Below, piece after piece: positions 23,614-31,686 of a DNA stretch of 64,000 nt. The translations under genes and the position numbers were made by a program. The first letter of the stretch is position 1. Every line of letters begins with the position of its first letter. The stretch is from Simiduia aestuariiviva (lineage in GTDB: Bacteria > Pseudomonadota > Gammaproteobacteria > Pseudomonadales > Cellvibrionaceae), in assembly GCF_014192475.1 (NCBI RefSeq), contig NZ_JACHXZ010000001.1, positions 978,110 through 1,042,109 on the forward strand, read 5' to 3'. The notes beneath the pieces were generated by a model that searched no databases, was not told the origin of the DNA, and saw only the letters and a program-made list of their open reading frames with translations.

Positions 23614-25953
23614 ATGACAAGAGAGGCACCCATGCAAACCAACCATCCGACGTCACTCAGACGCAAGCGACTCGCTGCCAGTATCACGGCTGCGCTCTTT
23701 GCCACCGGCCTATCTGCCACTACACAGGCACAAGATTGGCTTGAAGAGATTACCGTAACGGCCACAAAGCGTGCCGAAAATGTGCAGGATGTGCCGCTGG
23801 CGATTTCTGCATTTACCGGTGACTTTACCAAGGACAATAATCTGGATGATGTGAAAGATTTAATTAACATCACGCCGGGTGTAACGGGTAACTCGAAAGA
23901 TTCCTTTTTAGATGCGGTGAGTGTACGCGGTATTCGCACCCAAGATTTTGGTGTGGGTGGCGATCCCTCGGCGGCGTTCTTTAAAAACGATTTCTATGAA
24001 GGTCGCAACGGTGCTGCGGTAACCAGTCTGTACGACATGGAGCGCTCGGAAGTGTTGCGGGGGCCCCAAGGCTTCTTGTTTGGCCGCTCCTCTATTGGCG
24101 GCGCCATCAGCGTGCACACCGCCAAGGCCGACATCAACGGCGGCAATTCAGGTTACATCGATGTGGACATTGGTCAGCGCGGTCACGGCGTGGTGGAAGG
24201 CGCCGTCAACATGGCCATGTCTGATAACTTTGCCATGCGCGTAGCCGGTTATCACTCGCAAGAAGATGGTTATGTGGAAAATTTCTCGGGCCAAGAAGAT
24301 CAAATTGGTCACGATAAATCCGCCATTCGCTGGTCGACGGCCTATCAAAGTGGCGAGCTCGGCATCGACACCACGGTGGAATACGAAACTCGCGAACAAT
24401 CGGGTTCTGTGTATCGCGCCGTGACCACAGGTGATACCTGGGAGCGTTTACAAGCATCAAATGGCCCCATCACCGTGCGCGGCAACAAGCGCGATGCCGA
24501 TATTGATTTGGCCGCAGGCGAAGCCGACAACGCCGATATTCTATCGTTTGGCTTGAAGCTGACTTACGACCTCGGTTTTGCAGAGCTGAGTTCCAATACC
24601 GGTTACAAAGATCACGACTACTACTACTCCGAAGATTACGACGGCACGCCCGCCAATCTGAGTAACTACACCCAAGATCAAACCGGCGATTATTTTCAGC
24701 AAGAATTTCGCCTGACCTCCACGGGTAGCGACGCCTTGTCGTGGTATGCGGGTGTGTCTTACTACCGTGAAAGTATCGACACCCGGTTCAACTTCCGCGC
24801 CTCCGAAGATGAAATGTGTAAGTACTATTACTACGAGTACTACGATGCCACCATCGGCGGTTGCAGCGATTACTACACCGACTTTGAAGCCAGTGCAGAC
24901 GGCAATTTGGACGAATCCAGTCGCGCCAAAGGGGATTACGAAGGTTGGGCCGCGTACGTGGATTTAACCTATGAGTTCAGCGACCAATTGGATGCCAGCA
25001 TCGGTGTTCGCTATTCAGACGACCAGAAAACCTTTACCCAAAATGTGCCTGAACCAGATAGCTACTTGGGTGCCTACTGGGCCTACGGTTTCTACACCGA
25101 CGGCGATATTAAAGGCTCGAAGAGTTGGCAAGACACCACCTTGCGTGCACTGGTGCGCTGGCGCCCCATGGATAGCGGAATGTTTTTTGCGAGCTACACC
25201 CAAGGCTACAAGCCCGGTGGCTTCGGTACTTTTAACATGGACTTTGATGACGACTTTGAATGGGGCAGCCAAATCGATCCCAACGTTCAAAGTTTGAACA
25301 CCTTTGAACCTGAAACTGTCGATTCATGGGAGCTGGGTTATAAGGACACGATTCTGGATGGTAAAGCCAATGTCACCATGACGGCCTTCTGGTACGACTA
25401 CCAAGACCTGCAAGTGGTGATCGCCGACGGCGGTGCGTCGAGTGTGCAAAACGCGGGCGTAGTGGATGGCAAAGGCCTTGAAGGAACCATCACCGCGGCG
25501 TTAAACGACAACTGGGATTTGTATTTGGCAGCGGGTTATTTGGATACCGAAGCCACCAAGCTGTCTGATATTTGTGGCTTGGACGACCCGCTCGGTTGTG
25601 AGGGCAGCTCACTGTTTTGGTCGCCAGAGTTTGCCGGCAGTGCCGTGCTTAACGCGCACTATCCCATTACCGGTGGCCAGCTGGTGGGCAACTTGTCGGT
25701 TACCTGGGAGTCCGAGCGCGGTGGCGGTTGGGAAAACGTCGCGGAGTCCAAAATCGATGCCTATCAAGAGTGGACACTGCGTGCCGGTTATCGCTCCGAT
25801 GAAAATTGGTCGATCATTGGTTACATAGAAAACCTCACCAACCAAACCACCTATGACGGTATGAACAACAACGGCGGCATCGTGCCCGCGCATTTCTTTG
25901 GCCCGAGTCGCCCGCGCACAGTGGGAGTTAGCTTCGGTTTCGAATGGGAATAA
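23614..25953 (+). CDS. TonB-dependent outer membrane receptor, copy 1
   Basis: A 779-residue receptor with signal peptide ('AASITAALFATGLSATTQAQ') and a TonB box-like 'EEITVTATKRAENVQDVPLA'. The plug carries 'EVLRGPQGFLFGRSSIGGAI', and a 22-strand barrel ends 'RTVGVSFGFEWE'; the last residue is E instead of the usual aromatic. ATG 23614 has AAGGGG in front; ATG 23632 is also possible. Two acidic, tyrosine-rich stretches (residues 335-343 and 402-421) fall in likely external loops, the second enclosed by cysteines 402 and 417. It follows the sulfotransferase by 34 bases. The ligand is unknown; the context suggests a peptide- or amide-like molecule. Confidence 0.93.
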   Translation: MTREAPMQTNHPTSLRRKRLAASITAALFATGLSATTQAQDWLEEITVTATKRAENVQDVPLAISAFTGDFTKDNNLDDVKDLINITPGVTGNSKDSFLDAVSVRGIRTQDFGVGGDPSAAFFKNDFYEGRNGAAVTSLYDMERSEVLRGPQGFLFGRSSIGGAISVHTAKADINGGNSGYIDVDIGQRGHGVVEGAVNMAMSDNFAMRVAGYHSQEDGYVENFSGQEDQIGHDKSAIRWSTAYQSGELGIDTTVEYETREQSGSVYRAVTTGDTWERLQASNGPITVRGNKRDADIDLAAGEADNADILSFGLKLTYDLGFAELSSNTGYKDHDYYYSEDYDGTPANLSNYTQDQTGDYFQQEFRLTSTGSDALSWYAGVSYYRESIDTRFNFRASEDEMCKYYYYEYYDATIGGCSDYYTDFEASADGNLDESSRAKGDYEGWAAYVDLTYEFSDQLDASIGVRYSDDQKTFTQNVPEPDSYLGAYWAYGFYTDGDIKGSKSWQDTTLRALVRWRPMDSGMFFASYTQGYKPGGFGTFNMDFDDDFEWGSQIDPNVQSLNTFEPETVDSWELGYKDTILDGKANVTMTAFWYDYQDLQVVIADGGASSVQNAGVVDGKGLEGTITAALNDNWDLYLAAGYLDTEATKLSDICGLDDPLGCEGSSLFWSPEFAGSAVLNAHYPITGGQLVGNLSVTWESERGGGWENVAESKIDAYQEWTLRAGYRSDENWSIIGYIENLTNQTTYDGMNNNGGIVPAHFFGPSRPRTVGVSFGFEWE

Positions 25954-25978
25954 TGCCTGTTTGCTAAGTCAGCCTTAA

Positions 25979-26003
25979 GCCCGCCTTGTGCGGGCTTTTT
26001 TTT
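25979..26003 (+). terminator. Rho-independent terminator after the first receptor
   Basis: GCCCGC-CTTGT-GCGGGC followed by eight T residues, beginning 26 bases after the receptor stop. It ends the sulfotransferase-receptor operon. Confidence 0.9.
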
Positions 26004-26028
26004 GCCTGGTGCTTTGTCGTGTAGCCGG

Positions 26029-26060
26029 CTGGCACTACGTAGAACTGGCAACTGGCGCTA
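26029..26060 (+). promoter_or_regulatory. Putative MocR operator (23-bp-spaced direct repeat) before serine hydrolase 1
   Basis: CTGGCACTA at 26029 and CTGGCGCTA at 26052 are spaced 23 bp start to start. An extra ACTGGC lies at 26044. The same pattern recurs at 30613, 31587 and 35909. Direct repeats of CTGG-containing boxes are known for the MocR-type regulator TauR. Confidence 0.7.
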
Positions 26061-26144
26061 AAGGGCTCCCGCTTATCAGCGTAAGGTAAAGGACAGAATC
26101 GCACCCCCTCTCAATAACAATCGCTAACTGTAAGAGGATTTCCC

Positions 26145-28649
26145 ATGCGCTCGATCGTCCGCCCGCTCATGTATTGCCTCGTCTCTGCAAGCCTGACGTC
26201 AGCTGCGTTTGCAGAAACGCTTTTCAATGAAGACTTTCAGGATGCCAACGCCAATGGTTGGGCATTCAGTGGCTACGGGACTGCTTATGTCACCGTTTAT
26301 GCCGGGAATTATTCATTGCGGCTAACGCGCCAGCGCACGGCGGACCAATCTATGAGCTCAGCGGGCTACGACAATGTGCAAGTGGCCATGCAATTTGCCG
26401 CTTCAAGTTTGGAGTATGGTGAAACTTGTGTGGGCGAGGTGTCCACCGACGGCCAAACCTGGCAGCGCGTCATCACGGTGTATGACGGTCAGGACAACGG
26501 CGTCACTTTGTACAGCGGCTATTTAGCCCCGATAGGCGGTGACAACAATGACAATGTGCAATTGCGCTTGCGCGCCAGTGGCAACAGCACTGGCGATTAT
26601 TGCTGGGCAGATAATATTCTGGTGACCGGGGATGTCATGAGTGCGGCACCAGATATCCAGATATCGGGCGCGCTGGATTTTGGCGATGTGGCGGTGGGCG
26701 CCAGTGCGCAGCAAAGCGTTACCGTGAGTAATCTCGGCAATGCCGATCTTCACATTGGCGCAGTGTCGGCGCCCGCTAATCCGTTTTCTGTGAGCACGGA
26801 CACTTGTGCCTATGCCACCTTGGCACCGCAGGGCCAGTGTCAGGTGACGCTGGCCTTTGCGCCTACCACCACTGGCAGTGTGAGTGATTTGTTCACCATC
26901 AACTCCGACGATCCAGACATGCCGGCAGCGGACGTGCAACTGCTGGGCAACGGCATCGCGGCACAGGCGGTATATGACCCCTTAACGGGCAATGGCAATG
27001 TAAATCGCACCGCGTTGAGTTACGCCTCGCTCAATGGTGGCAGCGTGAGTTTAATGGATTACAGCGCCTATGCACTGCCCGCCAATGGCGCGAACCCCCA
27101 GCACAATTTTGAAGGTAATTTGACGCTTTTTGGCGAAGCCACCAACGGCAGTTTTGTGGAGCGCGGCACGAGTTTGGCTTATGCCTACACCGACCCGGGG
27201 CACCTGCCGGAATTCAGTTTTGACTTCGTGCAACACGGGACGCATTTGATACCGGTGCAGCGCGGCTTAATCGCAACGAGTCACCCCAGCTGGAGTTACA
27301 TTTTAGAGCCAGGACGGGTGTGGCAAGAAGACGGTGATAATGGCTACAGCCGTGTTTCACTGCCGTTCTCGCTGCAGGAAAATGGCGCCAACTGCACGCA
27401 CAACGGAGTGATGAGTTTTGCATTTAAAGATGACGGCAGTATCACCAAAGTGGCCTACCAAATTGCGGCGGAAACCTGTGCGTATTTTAAATACGATATG
27501 TGGGGCTTGTTGTCTGCCAGCTACGCACCCGCAGCGGTGAGTGGTGCCGTTCAGTTGCAGGCTCAATACGAAACAGAGGTGGCTAATCGCATGATGGTGA
27601 AACCTATCAGTGAGCTGGCCGTGGACTATCCCGCGGCTGGAATCAACACGGCTACCCTAGGGTCTGAACAGAGTGCTGATCATCGCACGGTATTTGGAGT
27701 GGCCATTGCAGGTGTGCACTACGCCGGCGGTTGCGATACGCGCCAGGGCACCTATCCCCATTGCGATGTCTTGGATATACCGTCTTACTCTACGGCCAAA
27801 TCCACTGTAGGCGCCATCGGCCTGATGCGTTTGGAGCAAAAGTACGCGGGCGTGCAAAAAGATTTACCTTTATCCAATTGGGTCGGCGAATGCTCTGGCA
27901 GTCAGTGGACTGGTGTGACCTTCGAACACGCACTGGATATGGCTACCGGAAATTACGACTCATCTGGCTTTGAGGTGGATGAGGCATCAACAACTACGAG
28001 CAATGACTTTTTTCTGAAATACACACATGCGGAAAAAGTGGCTCACAGTTGCGCTTATCCCCGTAAATCTGCGCCCGGCAGTCTGTGGGTGTACCACACC
28101 TCCGACACCTATCTGCTCGGTCGTGCAATGAATATGTTTTATCAGTCACAAGCGGGGGCAGGGCAAGATTTTTACGCCGACCTGTTAGTGCCGGAAATCT
28201 GGCAACCGTTGGGCCTAAGCCCAGTTACCTACACCAGCTTGCGTACTTTTGACAGCCAATCTCAAGTATTGGCGGGCTATGGTTTGACCTATCACCGCGA
28301 CGATGTCATTAAGTTAGCGGAATTTTTAGCGCAGGCGGATGGAAAAATTAATGGCCAATCGCTTTTGGATACCGCCATGTTAGATGAATCAATGCAGCGC
28401 ACCGGCGACCACGGGTTGAGCGCGGGTAGCGTGTATGATCGCTATCAAAACGGTTTTTGGGCGTGGAACGCCAAAGACGCAATGAATTGTAGCAGCGATG
28501 TCTGGGTGCCTTATATGTCCGGTTATGGTGGGCTGTCGGTGGTTATGCTGCCCAATGACATTACCTATTACATGTTTAGTGATAACAACGAATACAGTTT
28601 TGTGGATTCCGCAAAAGAGCTAAATAAAATCCAATCCCTGTGTCAGTAG
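26145..28649 (+). CDS. Secreted serine hydrolase (beta-lactamase/PBP-type) with ASH-like domain, copy 1
   Basis: An 834-residue exported protein. The signal peptide ends near 'TSAAFAETLF'. Residues about 25-165 form a beta-sandwich with conserved 'GDYCWADNILVTGD'. Residues 168-268 are a choice-of-anchor D/ASPM-SPD2-Hydin-type Ig domain ('LDFGDVAVGASAQQSVTVSN'). The C-terminal half is a class C beta-lactamase-type hydrolase: S549-T-A-K552 is the SxxK motif and Y650 in 'WVYHTSDTYLLGRAMN' the likely general base. Many cysteines suggest disulfides. Family members cleave D-peptides, amides or esters. Its own operator lies upstream and a terminator follows. A close paralogue is at 36.0-38.6 kb. Confidence 0.82.
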   Translation: MRSIVRPLMYCLVSASLTSAAFAETLFNEDFQDANANGWAFSGYGTAYVTVYAGNYSLRLTRQRTADQSMSSAGYDNVQVAMQFAASSLEYGETCVGEVSTDGQTWQRVITVYDGQDNGVTLYSGYLAPIGGDNNDNVQLRLRASGNSTGDYCWADNILVTGDVMSAAPDIQISGALDFGDVAVGASAQQSVTVSNLGNADLHIGAVSAPANPFSVSTDTCAYATLAPQGQCQVTLAFAPTTTGSVSDLFTINSDDPDMPAADVQLLGNGIAAQAVYDPLTGNGNVNRTALSYASLNGGSVSLMDYSAYALPANGANPQHNFEGNLTLFGEATNGSFVERGTSLAYAYTDPGHLPEFSFDFVQHGTHLIPVQRGLIATSHPSWSYILEPGRVWQEDGDNGYSRVSLPFSLQENGANCTHNGVMSFAFKDDGSITKVAYQIAAETCAYFKYDMWGLLSASYAPAAVSGAVQLQAQYETEVANRMMVKPISELAVDYPAAGINTATLGSEQSADHRTVFGVAIAGVHYAGGCDTRQGTYPHCDVLDIPSYSTAKSTVGAIGLMRLEQKYAGVQKDLPLSNWVGECSGSQWTGVTFEHALDMATGNYDSSGFEVDEASTTTSNDFFLKYTHAEKVAHSCAYPRKSAPGSLWVYHTSDTYLLGRAMNMFYQSQAGAGQDFYADLLVPEIWQPLGLSPVTYTSLRTFDSQSQVLAGYGLTYHRDDVIKLAEFLAQADGKINGQSLLDTAMLDESMQRTGDHGLSAGSVYDRYQNGFWAWNAKDAMNCSSDVWVPYMSGYGGLSVVMLPNDITYYMFSDNNEYSFVDSAKELNKIQSLCQ

Positions 28650-28664
28650 ATGGCTCATGCTTGC

Positions 28665-28690
28665 GCCCGCACACCTGTGCGGGCTTTTTT
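28665..28690 (+). terminator. Rho-independent terminator after serine hydrolase 1
   Basis: GCCCGCACA-CC-TGTGCGGGC followed by six T residues, 16 bases after the stop. It lies inside a spurious upstream extension of the next gene, which argues that the MocR gene starts later, at 28780. Confidence 0.9.
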
Positions 28691-28742
28691 GTCTCGGCCC
28701 ATTGATGCTGGACGATTCGCCCTTGTACTTGGGTGGCGAGGC

Positions 28743-28758
28743 TGGTACAAAAGTACCA
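28743..28758 (+). promoter_or_regulatory. Perfect palindrome in front of the MocR gene, possible autoregulatory site
   Basis: TGGTAC-AAAA-GTACCA is a perfect 6-bp inverted repeat ending 21 bases before the chosen start codon. It differs from the CTGG direct repeats at the other promoters of the cluster, so it may be a separate self-repression site of the MocR protein. Confidence 0.45.
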
Positions 28759-28779
28759 TCCAATGTTTCGGGTAATACC

Positions 28780-30624
28780 ATGCTTGAGAACCTGATCAAG
28801 CTGAGTGAAGACTCAGAGTTGAACCTGCAAGCCCAGTTGCGCCAGCAAATTGTCACGCTGGTGGCGGAGGGGTTGATTCCAAACAGTCAGCGCCTGCCTT
28901 CATCGCGTCGCTTGGCAGACAGTTTAGGTATCTCGCGCAATACGGCGGTGCTCGCCTACCAACAGCTCATTGACGAAGGTTATTTAGTGAGTCGCGAGCG
29001 CTCTGGTATTTACGTGAGTCAAGCGGTGCAGTGCGGTGGCCCGCGGTTAGCTGATGGCGACGCCAAACCCGCAGTCAATCGCCTGTGGCGTCAACGCTTG
29101 GCAAAGCACGTGCAGGTTGATTCGGGCTTTCCGGTACCGCCCCAGTGGCAGGATTATCCCTATCCCTTTTTGGAGGGCGAATTTGATCAGTCGTTATTTC
29201 CCGTTGCTGAATGGCGCGAAGCGAGCCGCCTGAGTTTAGGGGTACGTGAAATTAACGATTGGTCGCGCGCCCGCGGCGACGCTGACGACCCACAATTGAT
29301 CGAGCAAATTCGGACCAAAATCTTGCCGCGCCGTGGAATATCTGCGCGGCCGGATGAAATACTAATAACCAATGGTGCTCAGCAGGGACTGTTTTTACTG
29401 GCCAATTTGTTGTTTGACGTGGATACGTGCGTGGCTATGGAAGAACCTGGCTATCCCGATTTTCGCGAGTTGGTGACGCGCGCTGGCAGTGAACTAGAGT
29501 TTCTACCCGTCGATACACACGGTATAGATATCTCGAAAAACAGCGGTCGCAGCCAATTTATCTATGTGACGCCAAGCCATCAGGTGCCCACCACGGTGAC
29601 ACTAAGTTCCGAGCGACGCACAGCGATGCTTGGGCAGGCTGCGCAGTTCGATCAAATTATTATTGAAGATGACTTTGATAGCGAAACAAATTTTTTAGGC
29701 AATCCTCACCCCTCGCTTAAAAGTCAGGACCGTGAAGGCCGGGTGATCTACATCGGTAGTTTGTCGAAAGTAATTTCCGCGGGTTTACGCCTGGGCTTTA
29801 TGATTGCGCCGGCAGAGCTGATCGAAGCGCTGCGCCACGAGCGGCGTTATCTTTCGCGTTTCCCTGCGGCCAATAATCAACGCACTGCGGCATTTTTTTT
29901 ATCGCTCGGCCATTTCGATGCCACAATGCGGCGACTGCACCAAACCTTTAAAGATCGATGGATCGCCTTGCGCAACGCCTTGAATCACTATTTGCCGCGC
30001 GCCGTTTACACCATGGAGTCGGAGGGGGGGACTTGTTGTTGGGTGCAGGGGCCCGCTGGCTTACAGGTTGAGGAGTTGTGTCGGCAGGCGGAGATGCGCG
30101 GCATCCTCATTGAGCCCGTCGCACATTTTTACGGTGCAACCGAGAATCATTCAGGCTGTTTTCGGTTGGGGGTGAGTTCGTTGCCGGTGGAGAAAATTAG
30201 ACCCGGCATTGCTAAATTAGCGGCACTGATTCGTGAGCTTTCGGGTGAACCCTGCGATGCATTGGATGAATCCAATCCACAATGGTTCACCAACGCGGAG
30301 CTTACCCGCGCACTGGCAGGCGCTCGGCTGCTAACCAAAACCGTGTACGGGCAACCGCTAACTATCGATTTGCTAGCTGACGGTCGCATGGTGGGGCACG
30401 CGGGATTTGCCAATGAAGAGCAGGACGAGGGCCGATGGTGGGTGGCCGACGATCGATTTTATCGCCAGTGGCAAACCTGGTCATACGGTGAGGCCATGAG
30501 TTTTTATACCGTGGTGGAACAAGATCAAGTGCGGTGGTATGACCACGACCACCGATTTATCGACAGCGCCATCATGCGGCATCAACAGGCCAAAGATACG
30601 AGCGCAGTACAACTGGAACCATAA
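28780..30624 (+). CDS. MocR-type regulator (GntR winged helix + aminotransferase-like domain) with an extra C-terminal domain
   Basis: About 614 residues from ATG 28780. Residues 10-80 are a GntR winged helix ('RLPSSRRLADSLGISRNTAV'). Residues 110-480 are a fold-type I aminotransferase-like domain with the PLP lysine K330 in 'YIGSLSKVISAGLRLGF' and 'IIIEDDFDSE' upstream. MocR proteins are usually 450-510 residues. Here about 115 more follow (499-614), with 'GRMVGHAGF', 'EGRWWVADDRFYRQWQTWSY' and 'DQVRWYDHDHRFID', a small Trp-rich beta domain reminiscent of DUF995-like folds. MocR/TauR/PdxR regulators sense amino compounds through PLP and bind direct repeats. It probably controls the surrounding genes. 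Confidence 0.85.
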   Translation: MLENLIKLSEDSELNLQAQLRQQIVTLVAEGLIPNSQRLPSSRRLADSLGISRNTAVLAYQQLIDEGYLVSRERSGIYVSQAVQCGGPRLADGDAKPAVNRLWRQRLAKHVQVDSGFPVPPQWQDYPYPFLEGEFDQSLFPVAEWREASRLSLGVREINDWSRARGDADDPQLIEQIRTKILPRRGISARPDEILITNGAQQGLFLLANLLFDVDTCVAMEEPGYPDFRELVTRAGSELEFLPVDTHGIDISKNSGRSQFIYVTPSHQVPTTVTLSSERRTAMLGQAAQFDQIIIEDDFDSETNFLGNPHPSLKSQDREGRVIYIGSLSKVISAGLRLGFMIAPAELIEALRHERRYLSRFPAANNQRTAAFFLSLGHFDATMRRLHQTFKDRWIALRNALNHYLPRAVYTMESEGGTCCWVQGPAGLQVEELCRQAEMRGILIEPVAHFYGATENHSGCFRLGVSSLPVEKIRPGIAKLAALIRELSGEPCDALDESNPQWFTNAELTRALAGARLLTKTVYGQPLTIDLLADGRMVGHAGFANEEQDEGRWWVADDRFYRQWQTWSYGEAMSFYTVVEQDQVRWYDHDHRFIDSAIMRHQQAKDTSAVQLEP

Positions 30625-30644
30625 GCGGTAAATAACTGGCACTA
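30613..30644 (+). promoter_or_regulatory. Putative MocR operator before the amidase gene
   Basis: CTGGAACCA at 30613 and CTGGCACTA at 30636, spaced exactly 23 bp. The first half site overlaps the last codons and stop of the MocR gene. The amidase start is 88 bases further on. Confidence 0.6.
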
Positions 30645-30731
30645 GGGCGCAGATTCACATGCCCTTACTCTGAACACAGTTAGGGCAATAGGTGCTATTG
30701 CTCACATGGGTATGAATCAGGGAATTTGCCA

Positions 30732-31586
30732 ATGAGTCGTTTTGCCGTTGCCGGTTTGCAGCTTGCATTAAACAACCAAAATAATCTTGATGAGCTAGTG
30801 CATGAAGTGATGCTGGCTAAAAAGCGGTTTCCGTGGTTGCACATGGTGGTCATCGGCGAGTTGGCGCTGTTTGGTCCCTCTACTGAGCAGGCAGTTACTG
30901 CAGATCACCCAGTGTTTGAGCAATTGGCCGAGTGCGCGCGCGAAAACAATGTTTGGTTGGTGCCGGGCAGCCTGTTTGTGGCCGATGGGCGACAGGTATA
31001 CAACACCACTCCGGTGTTCGATCCCCAGGGGCAACAGGTGGCCAGCTATCGAAAAATTTTTCCCTTTGCCCCCTATGAAAAAGGTGTCACGCCCGGCGCT
31101 GAGTGCTGCGTCTTCGATGTGCCCGGTGTAGGTCGATTTGGGGTCAGCATTTGCTACGACATGTGGTTTCCGGAGGTGTCGCGCACCTTGGCGTGGATGG
31201 GCGCGGAGGTCATTTTGCATCCCACTATGACCAACACCATAGATCGCGAAGTGGAGATCTCCTTGGCGCGCGCCAATGCGTTATCCAATCAGGTGTACTT
31301 TGTGGATATCAATGTGGCGGGACGCTTAGGCAATGGGCGTTCTGTGGTCTGTGGGCCGGGCGGAGAAGTTGTACATCAGGCCGGCGAAGTGCGCGAAGTC
31401 ATTGCCGTTGAGTTGGATTTGGCACATGTGCGACGTTGCCGCGAGCGCGGATGGCACGGTTTGGGCCAGGTGCTGAAAAGCTGGCGCGATTGTGATGTGC
31501 AATTTCCCGCCTACCAGCAGGGCGCTCATGCATCGCCAGCCTTGCAGCAATTGGGCGAGCTGATATTGCCAGAACAGGACAGCTAA
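30732..31586 (+). CDS. Carbon-nitrogen hydrolase (nitrilase superfamily amidase)
   Basis: A 284-residue cytoplasmic amidohydrolase with the complete Glu-Lys-Cys triad: E43 in 'VVIGELALFG', K108 in 'ASYRKIFPFAPYEKG' and C141 in 'FGVSICYDMWFPE'. 'HPTMTNTIDREVE' and 'ARANALSNQVYFVDIN' match the aliphatic amidase/omega-amidase side of the superfamily rather than true nitrilases. It would release ammonia from an amide or split an N-carbamoyl group. ATG 30732 is used; a TTG two codons earlier is less likely. The gene lies between the regulator and the second receptor and is flanked on both sides by the 23-bp direct repeats. Confidence 0.88.
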   Translation: MSRFAVAGLQLALNNQNNLDELVHEVMLAKKRFPWLHMVVIGELALFGPSTEQAVTADHPVFEQLAECARENNVWLVPGSLFVADGRQVYNTTPVFDPQGQQVASYRKIFPFAPYEKGVTPGAECCVFDVPGVGRFGVSICYDMWFPEVSRTLAWMGAEVILHPTMTNTIDREVEISLARANALSNQVYFVDINVAGRLGNGRSVVCGPGGEVVHQAGEVREVIAVELDLAHVRRCRERGWHGLGQVLKSWRDCDVQFPAYQQGAHASPALQQLGELILPEQDS

Positions 31587-31618
31587 CTGGACTCATTTTA
31601 GCCGCGTAACTGGCTCTA
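31587..31618 (+). promoter_or_regulatory. Putative MocR operator before the second receptor
   Basis: CTGGACTCA at 31587, starting on the base after the amidase stop, and CTGGCTCTA at 31610, again spaced 23 bp. A TATAAT box follows at 31663, which places the repeats roughly 55-85 bases before transcription start, an activator position. Confidence 0.65.
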
Positions 31619-31639
31619 CGTTGGGCGGCCTGAATACGA

Positions 31640-31668
31640 GACAGTAGTGTTGGATAGAATAATATAAT
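31640..31668 (+). promoter_or_regulatory. Promoter of the second TonB-dependent receptor
   Basis: A perfect -10 box TATAAT at 31663-31668 has only a poor -35 (GACAGT at 31640-31645, 17-bp spacer). A good -10 with a weak -35 downstream of the direct repeats fits activation by a regulator. Confidence 0.5.
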
Positions 31669-31686
31669 GTTGAGGGGTCACCAGTT

